The notes under the pieces: model-generated | Told to the model about the DNA's origin: nothing | The model's input: the letters and a program-made list of their open reading frames with translations, nothing else | The model's database searches: none | Shown: positions 25,863-35,735 of the stretch, piece by piece | Layout: every line of letters begins with the position of its first letter | Position numbering within the stretch: the stretch's first letter is position 1 | Program-made: the position numbers and the translations under genes | Assembly (NCBI RefSeq): GCF_023111095.1 | Contig: NZ_JALGYW010000019.1 | Coordinates: 40,255-104,254, forward strand | Length of the DNA stretch: 64,000 nucleotides | Reading direction: 5' to 3' | DNA from: Maribellus sp. YY47 | GTDB taxonomy: Bacteria > Bacteroidota > Bacteroidia > Bacteroidales > Prolixibacteraceae

Positions 25863-28800
25863 ATGAAGATTACAATGAAGAAAAATATAATTCAACTTAT
25901 TTGCCTCCTTGTTTTGGCCGTTGTTTCGGGCACTGGTTTTGCCCAGGACCGCCGTACAATGGACACCAAAGTCGCCGATATTCTGGCACAAATGCCTACC
26001 AAAAACCTGACTCACCTCGACAAGGCGATGAACGAGGTTTTCCTGTTGGGAAATGAAGGTTTTCAGAAACTGACACAACAACTGACACCTCCCGGAGTTG
26101 GCGATGACACCGCAGTGCGTTTTGCACTGAATAGCTATGCTCGCTACGCCAGTCAGTTTGGTAAAAATGCAGAACGAACTTTGGCTGAAGACAATTTACT
26201 GCAAGCGCTTGCTGCACAAAAAGACACTGAGGTTAAGACTTTTTTGATGAACCAACTAAATCTGGTTGGAGAAGCAAAAACCACTGATGCACTGAAATCT
26301 TATCTGAATAATGAAGAACTGGTTGAACCAGCCGCACAATGCATCCTGGCAATTAACGGCGATGGCGCTGCCAAATTATTCCTGGAAGCGCTTCCTGCAG
26401 CCGGCAAACAAGCGCAGATGACTTTGGTTCGTGCCTTGGGTCAACTGAAATGTAAAGCAGCTGTAGCCCAAATTACACCTTTTGTTTCGGCTGAAGATGT
26501 TGCAATGAAGAAAACAGCTTTAGCTGCACTCGCCAACATAGGTGCACCCGAATCGTACAAAACCCTGTTAAAAGCAGCGGGCGACTTTAATTACGAAGCC
26601 ACCAACGCTGCGGAAGCCTTTATAACCTATACCAACCAACTGGGAGCAAACGGCGAACTGGAGCTGATGAAAAAAGCCTGCAGTGCCATTTTTAAAGCCA
26701 ACTCCGCTGCCAATCATTTACACAACTACTCAGCAGCTTTATCGATTTACGCCAAATATCTGGGTTACGAAGCCACTCCGCTTTTATTAAAAGCTGTTGA
26801 CAACGCTGACAAAGCTTTCCGCTATTCAGCCTTAAACATTGCCGAAAAAACCGGAGGAATTGCCGATACCCGCAAATGGATTGCCAAAGCAGAAGCTGCT
26901 TCACCGGAAGTAAAAGCCGAAATTATCTCTATGCTTGGCCGTCGGGGTTGTGGTTTGGCAACTACTATTGTTACCGAAAGCCTGGCTTCATCGTCTGACG
27001 CCGTTCGTGAGGAAGCGGTAGCAGCGCTGGCCAAATTAGAGGGAACAAAAGCGATTCCTGCATTGACGGCCCACCTGGCCGCCGGAAAAGATATCGCTGC
27101 CACAAAAGCCGTTTTAACTACTTTGCTCGACAAAGACCACCTGTACACCGTTGCCGGAAAATTGGGAAATACCAACGGCGCAACCAAAGCAGCTCTGATC
27201 GAACTGATTGGCGCAAAAGCAGGTGCACAATATTTCGACAAAGTTTTAGCCGCGACTGCTTCTGCTGATGCCGCTGAAAAAGCTGCAGCTTTCGAAGCTT
27301 TAAAACGCGTTTCAACCTACGGCGATACCGATGCCCTTTTGAAACTGTTGCTTTCGGCCTCAAACGATGGCGAAATTGCAGCTACACAAATGGCAATCGT
27401 TGCTGCAACAGCTGGTGTTGATGCAGAAAAACAGGCCAACGGCAAAGTTCTCTCAGCGCTTGAAACTACCAGCAAAAAAGCCTTAATTCTGCCTATCCTG
27501 CCTGAGATTGGTGGCGACATAGCACTTGCAACCGTTACTAAATATTTCACCACTTCATCGGGCGATCAAAAGAAAGCAGCATTTGATGCTCTGACCAGCT
27601 GGAAAGACTATTCAGCTTCGAAATCGTTATACGAAATTTGCAAAAATGCCACAGGCGAATATCAAGCTAAAGCTGCCAGCAACTTTGCAAGAATGGTAAA
27701 ATCGGCGCAACTGCCCGACGACCAGAAATTGTTGCAATACCGCAAAATTATGCCTTTCGCAGGTTCTGATGCCGATAAAAACAACATCATCAAATCGATT
27801 GGTCAGCTGAACACTTTCCTGTCGATCATCTATTTGGAAAATTTCCTTGATAACAAAGCCCTGCAACAAAATGCAGCAGTTGGCATCAAAGACGTTGCCC
27901 TGAAAGGTAATTTTTACGGAGACATCGTTCGCCGTGCCCTTGAAAAAGCATCGTCGGTAATGGAAGGTGGCGATAGCCAGTATTACAAAATCGACATTGA
28001 AAACTATTTAGCCAAGATGCCTAAAGGCGAAGGCTTTGTTTCGATGTTTAACGGCAAAAACCTCGAGGGATGGCAGGGAATGATTGCTGGAGGTAATCCG
28101 ATTGCGATTGCCAAATTGAGCGAAAAAGACCGCGCCAAAGCCCAGGAAGAAGCCGACAAAGTGATGCTCGAAAACTGGAGCGTAAAAAACGGTTGTATTG
28201 TTTTCAGCGGCCACGGTGGCAACCTGGTATCGACAAAACGCTACAGGGATTTCGACATGATTGTTGACTGGAAGATCACGAAAAAAGGTGACAGCGGTAT
28301 TTACCTGCGCGGAACACCTCAGGTACAAATCTGGGATACTTCGCGTGTGGAAGTGGGTGCACAGGTGGGTTCTGGCGGACTTTACAACAACAACGCCGAC
28401 AACATCCGTAATCCCTTGAAAGTTGCCGATAATCCGATTGATGAATGGAATACTTTCCGTATCACCATGATCGGCGAAAATGTAACAGTTTACCTGAACG
28501 GCGAACTGGTGGTTGACAATGTTCGCATGGACAACTACTGGGACCGCAAAATTCCGATTTTCGAAGAAGGTACTATCGAACTTCAGGCTCACGGTAACGA
28601 ACTGGAATTCCGCGATGTATATGTTCGTGAAATCAATACCGAACAAATTGGCCTCACTCAGGAGGAAATCGAACAAGGTTTTGTATCGTTGTTTAACGGC
28701 AAAAACCTTGACGGATGGCAAGGAAATAAAACCGATTATTATGCTGAAAACGGCGAGTTGGTAGTTAACCCCAAAATGGGCGGCCATGGCAACCTGTTCA

Positions 28801-29255
28801 CCGAAAACGAATACAGCGATTTTATTTTCCGCTTTGAATTTAAACTGACTCCCGGAGCCAACAACGGCCTTGGCATACGTGCCCCGCTTGAAGGCGATGC
28901 TGCCTATGCTGGCATGGAATTACAGATACTGGACAACACGGCACCAATTTATGCCAATTTGCACGAATACCAGTACCACGGTTCGGTTTACGGGACCATC
29001 GCTGCAAAACGCGGTTTCCAGAAACCGGTTGGCGAATGGAATGTGCAGGAAGTGATCGTAAAGGGAACAAAAATTAAAATCACCCTAAACGGTGAAGTTA
29101 TCCTTGATGGCGACATTGCCGATGCACGCGAAAATGGCACAAAAGATGGTAAAAACCACCCGGGCCTGAAACGCGAAAAAGGCTATATCGGATTCCTGGG
29201 ACACGGTTCGGAACTGTGGTTCAGAAATATCCGTATCAAAGACCTGAGCAAATAA
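25863..29255 (+). CDS. Secreted HEAT-repeat protein with two C-terminal DUF1080 domains
   Basis: A 1130-residue secreted protein. The signal peptide (IIQLICLLVLAVVSGTGFAQ) is followed by alanine-rich alpha-alpha HEAT-like repeats over residues about 40-700 (VREEAVAALAKLEGTKAIPAL is typical). Two DUF1080 domains then stand in tandem, from about 722 (GFVSMFNGKNLEGWQG) and about 937 (GFVSLFNGKNLDGWQG). Both keep the GDSGIYLRG/NNGLGIRA and DEWNTFRIT/GEWNVQEVIV blocks. The start may be the ATG at 25863 or 25875. It likely cleaves 3-keto glycosides, the solenoid arm holding substrate or partner. A strong terminator follows at 29293. It shares its family with the lone DUF1080 lipoprotein at 13748, so the locus carries three such domains. 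Confidence 0.87.
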   Translation: MKITMKKNIIQLICLLVLAVVSGTGFAQDRRTMDTKVADILAQMPTKNLTHLDKAMNEVFLLGNEGFQKLTQQLTPPGVGDDTAVRFALNSYARYASQFGKNAERTLAEDNLLQALAAQKDTEVKTFLMNQLNLVGEAKTTDALKSYLNNEELVEPAAQCILAINGDGAAKLFLEALPAAGKQAQMTLVRALGQLKCKAAVAQITPFVSAEDVAMKKTALAALANIGAPESYKTLLKAAGDFNYEATNAAEAFITYTNQLGANGELELMKKACSAIFKANSAANHLHNYSAALSIYAKYLGYEATPLLLKAVDNADKAFRYSALNIAEKTGGIADTRKWIAKAEAASPEVKAEIISMLGRRGCGLATTIVTESLASSSDAVREEAVAALAKLEGTKAIPALTAHLAAGKDIAATKAVLTTLLDKDHLYTVAGKLGNTNGATKAALIELIGAKAGAQYFDKVLAATASADAAEKAAAFEALKRVSTYGDTDALLKLLLSASNDGEIAATQMAIVAATAGVDAEKQANGKVLSALETTSKKALILPILPEIGGDIALATVTKYFTTSSGDQKKAAFDALTSWKDYSASKSLYEICKNATGEYQAKAASNFARMVKSAQLPDDQKLLQYRKIMPFAGSDADKNNIIKSIGQLNTFLSIIYLENFLDNKALQQNAAVGIKDVALKGNFYGDIVRRALEKASSVMEGGDSQYYKIDIENYLAKMPKGEGFVSMFNGKNLEGWQGMIAGGNPIAIAKLSEKDRAKAQEEADKVMLENWSVKNGCIVFSGHGGNLVSTKRYRDFDMIVDWKITKKGDSGIYLRGTPQVQIWDTSRVEVGAQVGSGGLYNNNADNIRNPLKVADNPIDEWNTFRITMIGENVTVYLNGELVVDNVRMDNYWDRKIPIFEEGTIELQAHGNELEFRDVYVREINTEQIGLTQEEIEQGFVSLFNGKNLDGWQGNKTDYYAENGELVVNPKMGGHGNLFTENEYSDFIFRFEFKLTPGANNGLGIRAPLEGDAAYAGMELQILDNTAPIYANLHEYQYHGSVYGTIAAKRGFQKPVGEWNVQEVIVKGTKIKITLNGEVILDGDIADARENGTKDGKNHPGLKREKGYIGFLGHGSELWFRNIRIKDLSK

Positions 29256-29292
29256 CAAAAAACAGGCGACAAGTCAAATTCATAAAAAGCAA

Positions 29293-29321
29293 AAGGGCTT
29301 CCGGTTGGAAGCCCTTTTTTA
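29293..29321 (+). terminator. Intrinsic terminator
   Basis: AAGGGCTTCC-GGTT-GGAAGCCCTT is a perfect ten-base-pair stem followed by a T-run. It ends the oxidoreductase/HEAT-DUF1080 operon and faces the convergent pyrF. Confidence 0.92.
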
Positions 29322-29340
29322 TTGGAGTCAAAATTTATTT

Positions 29341-30174
29341 TTAAAGCAGATTGGCTTCCTGAAGAAGCACTTCCATTTCCTGTTGAACCTGTCTGGCTGC
29401 ATCTCTTGCTTTTTCAGCAAAATCAACGTCATTCGATGCATAGATAATTCCACGCGAAGAGTTCACCAGCAAGCCACATTTCGAGTTTAAACCGTTGTGG
29501 GCCACCTCCTGTAAACTACCACCCTGCGCGCCAACACCGGGCACCAGCAAAAAGTGATTCGGTACAATCTCGCGAATCTCCTTTAACTTCTCGGCTTTTG
29601 TAGCTCCAACTACGTACATCAGGCTTTCGTCGGTTCCCCACTCTTGCGATTTTTTCAGTACTGTTTCGAACAGCTTGTCGCCGGTTTCCTTGTCTTCAAT
29701 AAACTGAAAATCAAACGCTCCTTTGTTCGAAGTCAGCGCCAGAAGAATTACCCATTTCCCGGGATAAGTCATAAACGGTTTTACTGAATCTTCGCCCATG
29801 TAAGGAGCCACTGTAACGGCATCAAAATTCTGTTTTCCGAAAAAAGCCCGGGCATACAAACTCGATGTATTGCCGATATCGCCGCGTTTGGCATCCGCAA
29901 TCATAAAAATCTTCGGATATTTTTGTTTGATGTACGAAACGGTCTTTTCAAGTGTCATCATTCCCTTCGACCCCATGCTTTCGTAAAAAGCGAGGTTAGG
30001 TTTATAAGCCACTGTAAACTCAGCCGTTGCATCAATTATTTCCTTATTGAAAGAAAACATCGGATCGGAAGTTTCCAGCAGATGCTGAGGAATTTTTTGA
30101 ATATCCGTATCGAGCCCCACACAAAGAAAGCTGCGCTTTTTCTGGATTTGCTCAAAAAGTTGTTCTTGATTCAT
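29341..30174 (-). CDS. pyrF: Orotidine 5'-phosphate decarboxylase (subfamily 2)
   Basis: A 277-residue TIM-barrel enzyme for the last step of UMP synthesis. The catalytic lysine-aspartate tetrad motif is visible as [15 protein letters not shown], and the phosphate-binding loop as [13 protein letters not shown]. The length and the [10 protein letters not shown] start region identify the longer subfamily 2 form. It lies downstream of purM and prfA on the same strand with short gaps (56 bp to prfA), consistent with a nucleotide/translation housekeeping operon common in Bacteroidota. Confidence 0.95.
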   Translation of the reverse strand: MNQEQLFEQIQKKRSFLCVGLDTDIQKIPQHLLETSDPMFSFNKEIIDATAEFTVAYKPNLAFYESMGSKGMMTLEKTVSYIKQKYPKIFMIADAKRGDIGNTSSLYARAFFGKQNFDAVTVAPYMGEDSVKPFMTYPGKWVILLALTSNKGAFDFQFIEDKETGDKLFETVLKKSQEWGTDESLMYVVGATKAEKLKEIREIVPNHFLLVPGVGAQGGSLQEVAHNGLNSKCGLLVNSSRGIIYASNDVDFAEKARDAARQVQQEMEVLLQEANLL

Positions 30175-30230
30175 TGTTAATTATTGAAAGGCCGAAGCCG
30201 GAAGCCCGATATTCGTCCTTATTATAAGAA

Positions 30231-31316
30231 TTAAATAGCTGCTTCTTTAAGCTTCTCGGCGTTCTCTTCAAACATCAGTTTTTCGATGATCTCGTCGATT
30301 TCGCCGCCAATAATCGCCTGCAGGTTATACAATGTCAGGTTAATACGGTGATCGGTAACACGTCCCTGCGGCCAGTTGTAGGTACGGATTTTAGCCGAAC
30401 GGTCGCCGGTAGAAACCATGGTTTTACGTTTCGACGAAATTTCATCGATGTATTTCTGGTATTCCATGTTGTAAATTCGGGTACGCAGTTCGGTCATCGC
30501 TTTGGCTAAGTTTTTCAGCTGCGACTTCTCGTCCTGACAAGTCACCACAATTCCGGTTGGCATGTGTGTTAAACGAATGGCCGAATAAGTAGTGTTCACC
30601 GACTGTCCACCCGGACCGGAAGAACAGTAGGTATCTTTTCGGATATCCGATTCTTTCAGTTCCACGTCAAACTCTTCGGCTTCGGGCAAAACTGCCACGG
30701 TTGCTGCCGATGTATGTACCCTTCCCTGCGTTTCGGTTTGCGGAACACGTTGTACGCGGTGTACGCCCGATTCGTACTTCAGGATGCCGTAAACACCTTC
30801 ACCGGTAACTTTGGCCACAATTTCCTTGTAACCACCCGCAGTTCCTTCGTTGGCATTGGTAACTTCCAGACGCCAGCCTTTTTTCTCGCAGTATTTCGAA
30901 TACATACGGAAAAGGTCGCCGGCAAAAATACTGGCTTCGTCGCCGCCGGTTCCTGCGCGAATTTCAAGAATTGCGTTCTTCCCATCTTCCGGATCGGCCG
31001 GAACCAGCAAGAATTTCACTTCCCGTTCAACTTTTGGCAGCAGTTCTTCCGACGCATCAATTTCTTCACGTGCCATGGCACGCATATCCTCATCGCTCTC
31101 CTCTGCCAACATTTCCTTCCCGGTTTCGATATTATCTACCAGGTTCTTATATTCCTGAAACTTGCCCACCAGCTTTTGCAGGTTTTTGTATTCCTGATTC
31201 AGCTTCACATAACGCTTCATATCCGCCATAACAGCCGGATCGGTGATCTGCTGCTCTACCTCTTCGTAGCGATGCTTGATCGACTCAAATTTTTCAAGTA
31301 ATTCGTATTGTGCCAT
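30231..31316 (-). CDS. prfA: Peptide chain release factor 1
   Basis: A 361-residue class-I release factor reading UAA and UAG. It contains the GGQ catalytic motif (SSGPGGQSVNTTYSAIRLTH) that drives peptidyl-tRNA hydrolysis. The codon-recognition tripeptide is in RVPQTETQGRVHTSA (a PxT motif, which marks RF1 rather than RF2's SPF). The coiled N-terminal domain and total length are normal. It is placed between purM and pyrF in one orientation. Confidence 0.96.
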   Translation of the reverse strand: MAQYELLEKFESIKHRYEEVEQQITDPAVMADMKRYVKLNQEYKNLQKLVGKFQEYKNLVDNIETGKEMLAEESDEDMRAMAREEIDASEELLPKVEREVKFLLVPADPEDGKNAILEIRAGTGGDEASIFAGDLFRMYSKYCEKKGWRLEVTNANEGTAGGYKEIVAKVTGEGVYGILKYESGVHRVQRVPQTETQGRVHTSAATVAVLPEAEEFDVELKESDIRKDTYCSSGPGGQSVNTTYSAIRLTHMPTGIVVTCQDEKSQLKNLAKAMTELRTRIYNMEYQKYIDEISSKRKTMVSTGDRSAKIRTYNWPQGRVTDHRINLTLYNLQAIIGGEIDEIIEKLMFEENAEKLKEAAI

Positions 31317-31379
31317 TTTCTATTCCTTTCTTATGCTGTGTATCTCCGGTTAATGATCGCTTGTTTGCCCTGAACTGAA

Positions 31380-32549
31380 TCAGTACACAAACTCTCCCTT
31401 TTCTGACCGGATCGTTAACTTTTTCCCTTCAAAAGATTCAACTCTTCCAATAATCTGTGCATCGATGTTGAACGATTCAGAAATTTTAATGATCTCCTGT
31501 GCCACATCTTCATCACAGTATATTTCAAAACGGTGCCCCATGTTAAACACCTTGTACATTTCTTTCCAGTCGGTTCCCGATTGTTCGTGAATCAGTTTAA
31601 ACAGCGGAGGAACCAAAAACATGTTGTCTTTTATGACATGAACATTATCGACAAAATGCAGCACTTTGGTTTGTGCACCACCCGAGCAATGGATCATTCC
31701 TGATATCTTGCCACGATACTGATCGAGCACTTTTTTAACTACGGGAGCGTAAGTTCTCGTTGGCGACAGTACTAGTTTACCGGCATCAATATCCAGGTTC
31801 TCAACGGCATCAGTCAGCTTTTTGCCGCCCGAATACACCAGTTCTTCCGGCACCTGCGGATCGAAACTTTCGGGATATTTTTCCGCCAGGTATTTTGAAA
31901 ATACATCGTGACGGGCCGAGGTCAATCCGTTGCTTCCCATTCCCCCGTTGTATTCGGTTTCGTAGGTTGCCTGACCCGACGAAGAAAGCCCTACTATTAC
32001 GTTTCCGGCTTTGATACGGTCGGCAGAAACCACGTCTGCTCTTTTCATGCGGCAGGTTACGGTTGAATCAACGATGATGGTACGCACCAAATCGCCTACA
32101 TCAGCCGTTTCTCCACCGGTGGAATGAATGCTAACGCCCATCTCGCGCAAAGTGGCGAGCAATTCTTCGGTTCCGTTGATGATGGCTGCAATAACCTCTC
32201 CCGGAATATTGTTTTTGTTTCGTCCAATGGTAGATGAAACCAAAATATTATCGGTGGCTCCCACGCACAAAAGATCGTCTACGTTCATGATCAGTGCATC
32301 CTGTGCAATACCTTTCCAAACCGAAAGGTCGCCGGTTTCTTTCCAGTACATGTAGGCCAGCGCCGATTTTGTGCCGGCTCCGTCGGCATGCATAATGTTA
32401 CACCACTCGGGGTCTCCGCCCAAAATATCGGGAACGATCTTGCAAAAAGCCTTAGGAAATACTCCCTTATCTACATTCCTTATTGCTTCGTGTACATCTT
32501 CCTTCGAGGCTGAAACTCCCCTTGCACTGTATCTTGATTCCGTTACCAT
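31380..32549 (-). CDS. purM: Phosphoribosylformylglycinamidine cyclo-ligase (AIR synthase)
   Basis: A 389-residue AIR-synthase-superfamily enzyme of purine synthesis, ATP-dependent ring closure of FGAM. The signatures HADGAGTKS, MNVDDLLCVGATD, HSTGGETADVGD and the glycine-rich SSSGQATYETEYNGGMGSNG are present. It is longer than the E. coli enzyme, as is usual in Bacteroidota. Upstream on the minus strand TAATTTTG near the gene fits a -7 box. prfA and pyrF follow with gaps of 63 and 56 bp. Confidence 0.92.
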   Translation of the reverse strand: MVTESRYSARGVSASKEDVHEAIRNVDKGVFPKAFCKIVPDILGGDPEWCNIMHADGAGTKSALAYMYWKETGDLSVWKGIAQDALIMNVDDLLCVGATDNILVSSTIGRNKNNIPGEVIAAIINGTEELLATLREMGVSIHSTGGETADVGDLVRTIIVDSTVTCRMKRADVVSADRIKAGNVIVGLSSSGQATYETEYNGGMGSNGLTSARHDVFSKYLAEKYPESFDPQVPEELVYSGGKKLTDAVENLDIDAGKLVLSPTRTYAPVVKKVLDQYRGKISGMIHCSGGAQTKVLHFVDNVHVIKDNMFLVPPLFKLIHEQSGTDWKEMYKVFNMGHRFEIYCDEDVAQEIIKISESFNIDAQIIGRVESFEGKKLTIRSEKGEFVY

Positions 32550-32634
32550 CTATCCTCAAATTTTTGTGGCTACAAAATTAGCAAAACTTTGCTCATTTCA
32601 GGAAATTAGCCTGGCATTGCCCTCATCTTTAATG

Positions 32635-32670
32635 TAACAAAAAAGGGAAGCCTCATCTGAAGCTTTCCCC
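32635..32670 (-). terminator. Intrinsic terminator of acyl-CoA ligase gene
   Basis: On the minus strand GGGAAAGC ... GCTTCCC forms a hairpin with one bulged A, followed by TTTTTT. It lies 20-50 bp past the ligase stop. Confidence 0.75.
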
Positions 32671-32689
32671 TGAAAAATATCAATTTATC

Positions 32690-34351
32690 TTAGACGTATA
32701 AAAATCTCTTGATTTTTCGGGTGGGAGTACGTTCAAACGGAATAGGCTGCAAGACCACCTGATTAATCCGCGAAAATTTGTTGACTTCCATATTCACCTT
32801 CTTCTGGATTTCCTGTAAAATCTCCTCTGATTTAACCGCAATATATTGCTTGGCTTCCAGTTTCATAAGTTTCAGGTTTTCCTCCACTTCTTCCATGTTC
32901 AGGTGAATCATGGCCACGAGCTTTCCTTTCTTCTCAACCACCAGCGATTCGAGCACAAATCGCATTTTGTTGATGACCGACTCTATTTCTTCGGGGTAGA
33001 TGTTTTCACCGCTGGCTCCCACGATCATGGTTTTGATACGGCCTTTTACATACAATTTGTTTTTAATGAACACCCCGCGGTCGCCGGTACGAAACCAGCC
33101 ATCTTCAGTAAAAACTTCTTCAGTGATCTCGGGCGCTTTGTAATACCCTTTCATCACGTTTTCACCTTTAGCCTGGATTTCACCCTCTCCGGTTTTCGGA
33201 TCAGCATCGGCAATACGAAGGGTCACACCTTCCATGGCAATACCGGTAGAACCAACGCGGGTATTTTTCCCCACAGCGCCTGCCAGCAATGGAGCTGTTT
33301 CGGTTAAACCGTAACCAATTGCGTATGGAAATCCGCCTTCTTTCAGAAAACGTTCTACCGTGCTGTCGAGTTTTGCTCCGCCAATTCCAAAGAAATGTAC
33401 ACAACCACCAAAAGTCTCCATCAGCTTTTTTGCGGCCACCTTGTGTAATAGAATCCGGGTGGGAGCAAAAGTGCTCAGGAAACGCATCAGCGCATTTTTC
33501 TCGAAAGTAGGCTGTATCTTTGACCGGTACACTTTTTCAATAATTAAAGGCACCGACAGCATTATTGTTGGCCTAACTATTTTCAGTGCCGGCAATAAAA
33601 CCGGAGGTACCGGTGGTTTGCGCAAATAATGCACCGAGGCGCCATACATCATGGGCAGCAAAAAGCCTACGGTATTTTCGAGCGTATGCGATAGCGGCAA
33701 AATAGAAAGAAACCGGTCGTGCTCTTCTATTTTTTGCAACGTGCGGCTTTGGCGGGCTGTCCACGCCAGGTTCTTATGCGTCAGCATTACCCCTTTCGAT
33801 TTGCCTGTAGTTCCTGAAGTATAAATCAGCGATGCCAGATCTTCTTCCTCAACCTCCACCGGAACAAAATCTTTTTTAGTAACCGGAACAGATGATGCGA
33901 GTAATTTCAGATGACTTGCCGGAGTTTTCTTTGGAATAATAGCAAAGCGCTCCATCAGAATCATACATTCGAGCAAGTCAGTCGTTTTCTCACTTAAACC
34001 CGAGTACAAACCTTCGGAAACAAACATGGCTTTCGATTCGGAATGTTCGAGTATAGCATGTATTTCGTTGCTGTGAAAATCGGGTAAAATTGGAACTGCA
34101 ACAGCTCCAATCAATGAAATGGCAAAAAAAGCTTTCCCCCAGTTGGGCATGTTGGCAGCTAAAACCGCAACTTTATCGCCCCGCCCAATGCCAAGCTCCA
34201 ATAACATTTCTGCAATGCGCTCCACTTCTTCGCCCATTTCGGCGTAGGTGTAATTTTCTTCGCCGGCAAACACAATGGACGTTCTATCTGCATAGTTTTC
34301 TACCGAATTGTAAAACAGTGCCGGTAGAGTAAGTCTTTTATTATACATCAT
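32690..34351 (-). CDS. AMP-forming long-chain acyl-CoA synthetase
   Basis: A 553-residue ANL-superfamily enzyme that activates a fatty acid through an acyl-adenylate to its CoA thioester. The P-loop-like motif SLIYTSGTTGKSKGVMLTH, the GYGLTETAPL motif and the hinge/ATP motif DGWFRTGDRG are intact, and the C-terminal catalytic lysine region reads TPTRKIKRF. The length is on the short side for FadD, as in the Bacteroidota form. It is monocistronic with its own terminator. Chain-length specificity cannot be read from sequence. Confidence 0.9.
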   Translation of the reverse strand: MMYNKRLTLPALFYNSVENYADRTSIVFAGEENYTYAEMGEEVERIAEMLLELGIGRGDKVAVLAANMPNWGKAFFAISLIGAVAVPILPDFHSNEIHAILEHSESKAMFVSEGLYSGLSEKTTDLLECMILMERFAIIPKKTPASHLKLLASSVPVTKKDFVPVEVEEEDLASLIYTSGTTGKSKGVMLTHKNLAWTARQSRTLQKIEEHDRFLSILPLSHTLENTVGFLLPMMYGASVHYLRKPPVPPVLLPALKIVRPTIMLSVPLIIEKVYRSKIQPTFEKNALMRFLSTFAPTRILLHKVAAKKLMETFGGCVHFFGIGGAKLDSTVERFLKEGGFPYAIGYGLTETAPLLAGAVGKNTRVGSTGIAMEGVTLRIADADPKTGEGEIQAKGENVMKGYYKAPEITEEVFTEDGWFRTGDRGVFIKNKLYVKGRIKTMIVGASGENIYPEEIESVINKMRFVLESLVVEKKGKLVAMIHLNMEEVEENLKLMKLEAKQYIAVKSEEILQEIQKKVNMEVNKFSRINQVVLQPIPFERTPTRKIKRFLYV

Positions 34352-34574
34352 TACGATAGTCCCTTATCTGTTCAACTTAAATCAACTGAATCATTTAAGT
34401 CCTTAAAACGAGGCAAAAATAGTAAAAAAGCGATTTATCCAACAGTGACTCATATTCCATTCAAATCGACCCATGCAATTATCAGCTAATTATCAGCTCG
34501 TTAACTATTTTACATCTCGTAGATTAACATTTTTTTGCTTTTAAAACCTACCTTCGAAGCGTTAATTTTGAATT

Positions 34575-35231
34575 ATGAATTCGAATATTCAAGAAAAAGA
34601 AGTAATCAAACGCACTGAAGCCCATGTTAAACAGTTATTTGACGGCGAAGGATCGGGGCACGACTGGTGGCACATTTATCGTGTCCGGAACCTGGCTTTG
34701 AAAATTTCAGAAAAAGAAGGCGGTGACCTGTTCATCATTGAAATGGCCGCTTTGTTACACGATCTGGATGACTGGAAATTAAAAACCGAAAAAGAAGCAT
34801 CGCGCACCGAAGCGTGGCTTCATCAGGTGCAGGTTGACAACGATCAACAAGAAAGGATATTACAGGTTATTTCTGAAGTATCGTTCAAAGGAGCTGAAGT
34901 AGAAACACTCGCTACCACTACAGAAGCCAAAATCGTTCAGGATGCCGACCGCCTGGATGCCATCGGAGCCATTGGAATTGCACGTACATTTGCTTACGGC
35001 GGGAACAAGGGGCGCTCAATGTACGATCCCGAAACTCCTCCGGTTATGCACAACAATTTTGAAGCCTACAAAAAGAACAACGGACCCACCATCAACCATT
35101 TTTACGAAAAACTTCTGCTTTTAAAAGACCGCCTTAATACGGTAACAGCAATCGAAATGGCTGAAAAAAGACACACCTATATGGAAACTTTTTTAGCCCG
35201 TTTTTGTGCTGAATGGGACGGAGAAATTTAA
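34575..35231 (+). CDS. HD-domain phosphohydrolase
   Basis: A 218-residue metal-dependent hydrolase. The HD superfamily ligands are seen as GHDWWHIYRV, the HD pair in ALLHDLDDW, and the distal aspartate in QDADRLDAIGAIG. This is the YedJ-like small HD group; substrates of relatives are nucleotides or sugar phosphates. It is preceded by an AT-rich gap of 220 bp shared with the divergent acyl-CoA ligase and followed 65 bp later by a VOC-domain gene on the same strand, possibly co-transcribed. Confidence 0.87.
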   Translation: MNSNIQEKEVIKRTEAHVKQLFDGEGSGHDWWHIYRVRNLALKISEKEGGDLFIIEMAALLHDLDDWKLKTEKEASRTEAWLHQVQVDNDQQERILQVISEVSFKGAEVETLATTTEAKIVQDADRLDAIGAIGIARTFAYGGNKGRSMYDPETPPVMHNNFEAYKKNNGPTINHFYEKLLLLKDRLNTVTAIEMAEKRHTYMETFLARFCAEWDGEI

Positions 35232-35296
35232 TTCAGACCCCTCTGTTTTATCCAGAAAACGTTTTGTATTTTTAATAGATCAAAAAAAGCAAAGCC

Positions 35297-35686
35297 ATGC
35301 GTATTGAACATATAGCAATCTGGACCAACAACCTGGAAGGTCTCCGAAATTTTTACATGCATTATTTCGATGCATCTTCGTCAGAGATTTACCACAACCA
35401 TTCGAAAGAATTCCGTTCTTATTTTCTTTCGTTTTACGGTGACTGCCGTCTGGAGCTAATGGAAATGCCGGGAATTCCAAAATCAAAAGATGATGCGATA
35501 AAGCAATTTACCGGACTAATTCACTTTGCGGTTAGTGTTGGATCAAAAACCAAAGTTGATTTATTAACCGAAACTCTTCGCAAAGACGGATTCAGGGTGT
35601 TGAAAGAACCGCACTTCACGGGTGATGGTTATTACGAAAGTGTTATTCTGGATCCCGATGGAAACCGGGTGGAAATTACGGGCTAG
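35297..35686 (+). CDS. VOC (glyoxalase/bleomycin-resistance-like) family protein
   Basis: A 129-residue protein of two beta-alpha-beta-beta-beta modules. It begins MRIEHIAIWTNNLEGLRNFY, has HFAVSVGSKTKVDLLTE in the second module and ends SVILDPDGNRVEITG. The metal-binding positions of the glyoxalase fold (His4-5 region, central Glu, second-module His, terminal Glu) are present, so metal-dependent isomerase or lyase activity is likely. The substrate is unknown. It converges on the surface-fibre operon with 49 bp between stops. Confidence 0.85.
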   Translation: MRIEHIAIWTNNLEGLRNFYMHYFDASSSEIYHNHSKEFRSYFLSFYGDCRLELMEMPGIPKSKDDAIKQFTGLIHFAVSVGSKTKVDLLTETLRKDGFRVLKEPHFTGDGYYESVILDPDGNRVEITG

Positions 35687-35735
35687 CAAAAGCGCTCAAT
35701 TACTTTACGCAAACAAGAATTGACATTCAATCTCT

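Noticed and set aside
28008..28787. 259-residue open frame opposite the DUF1080 domains
   Set aside because: Antisense shadow of conserved DUF1080 sequence.
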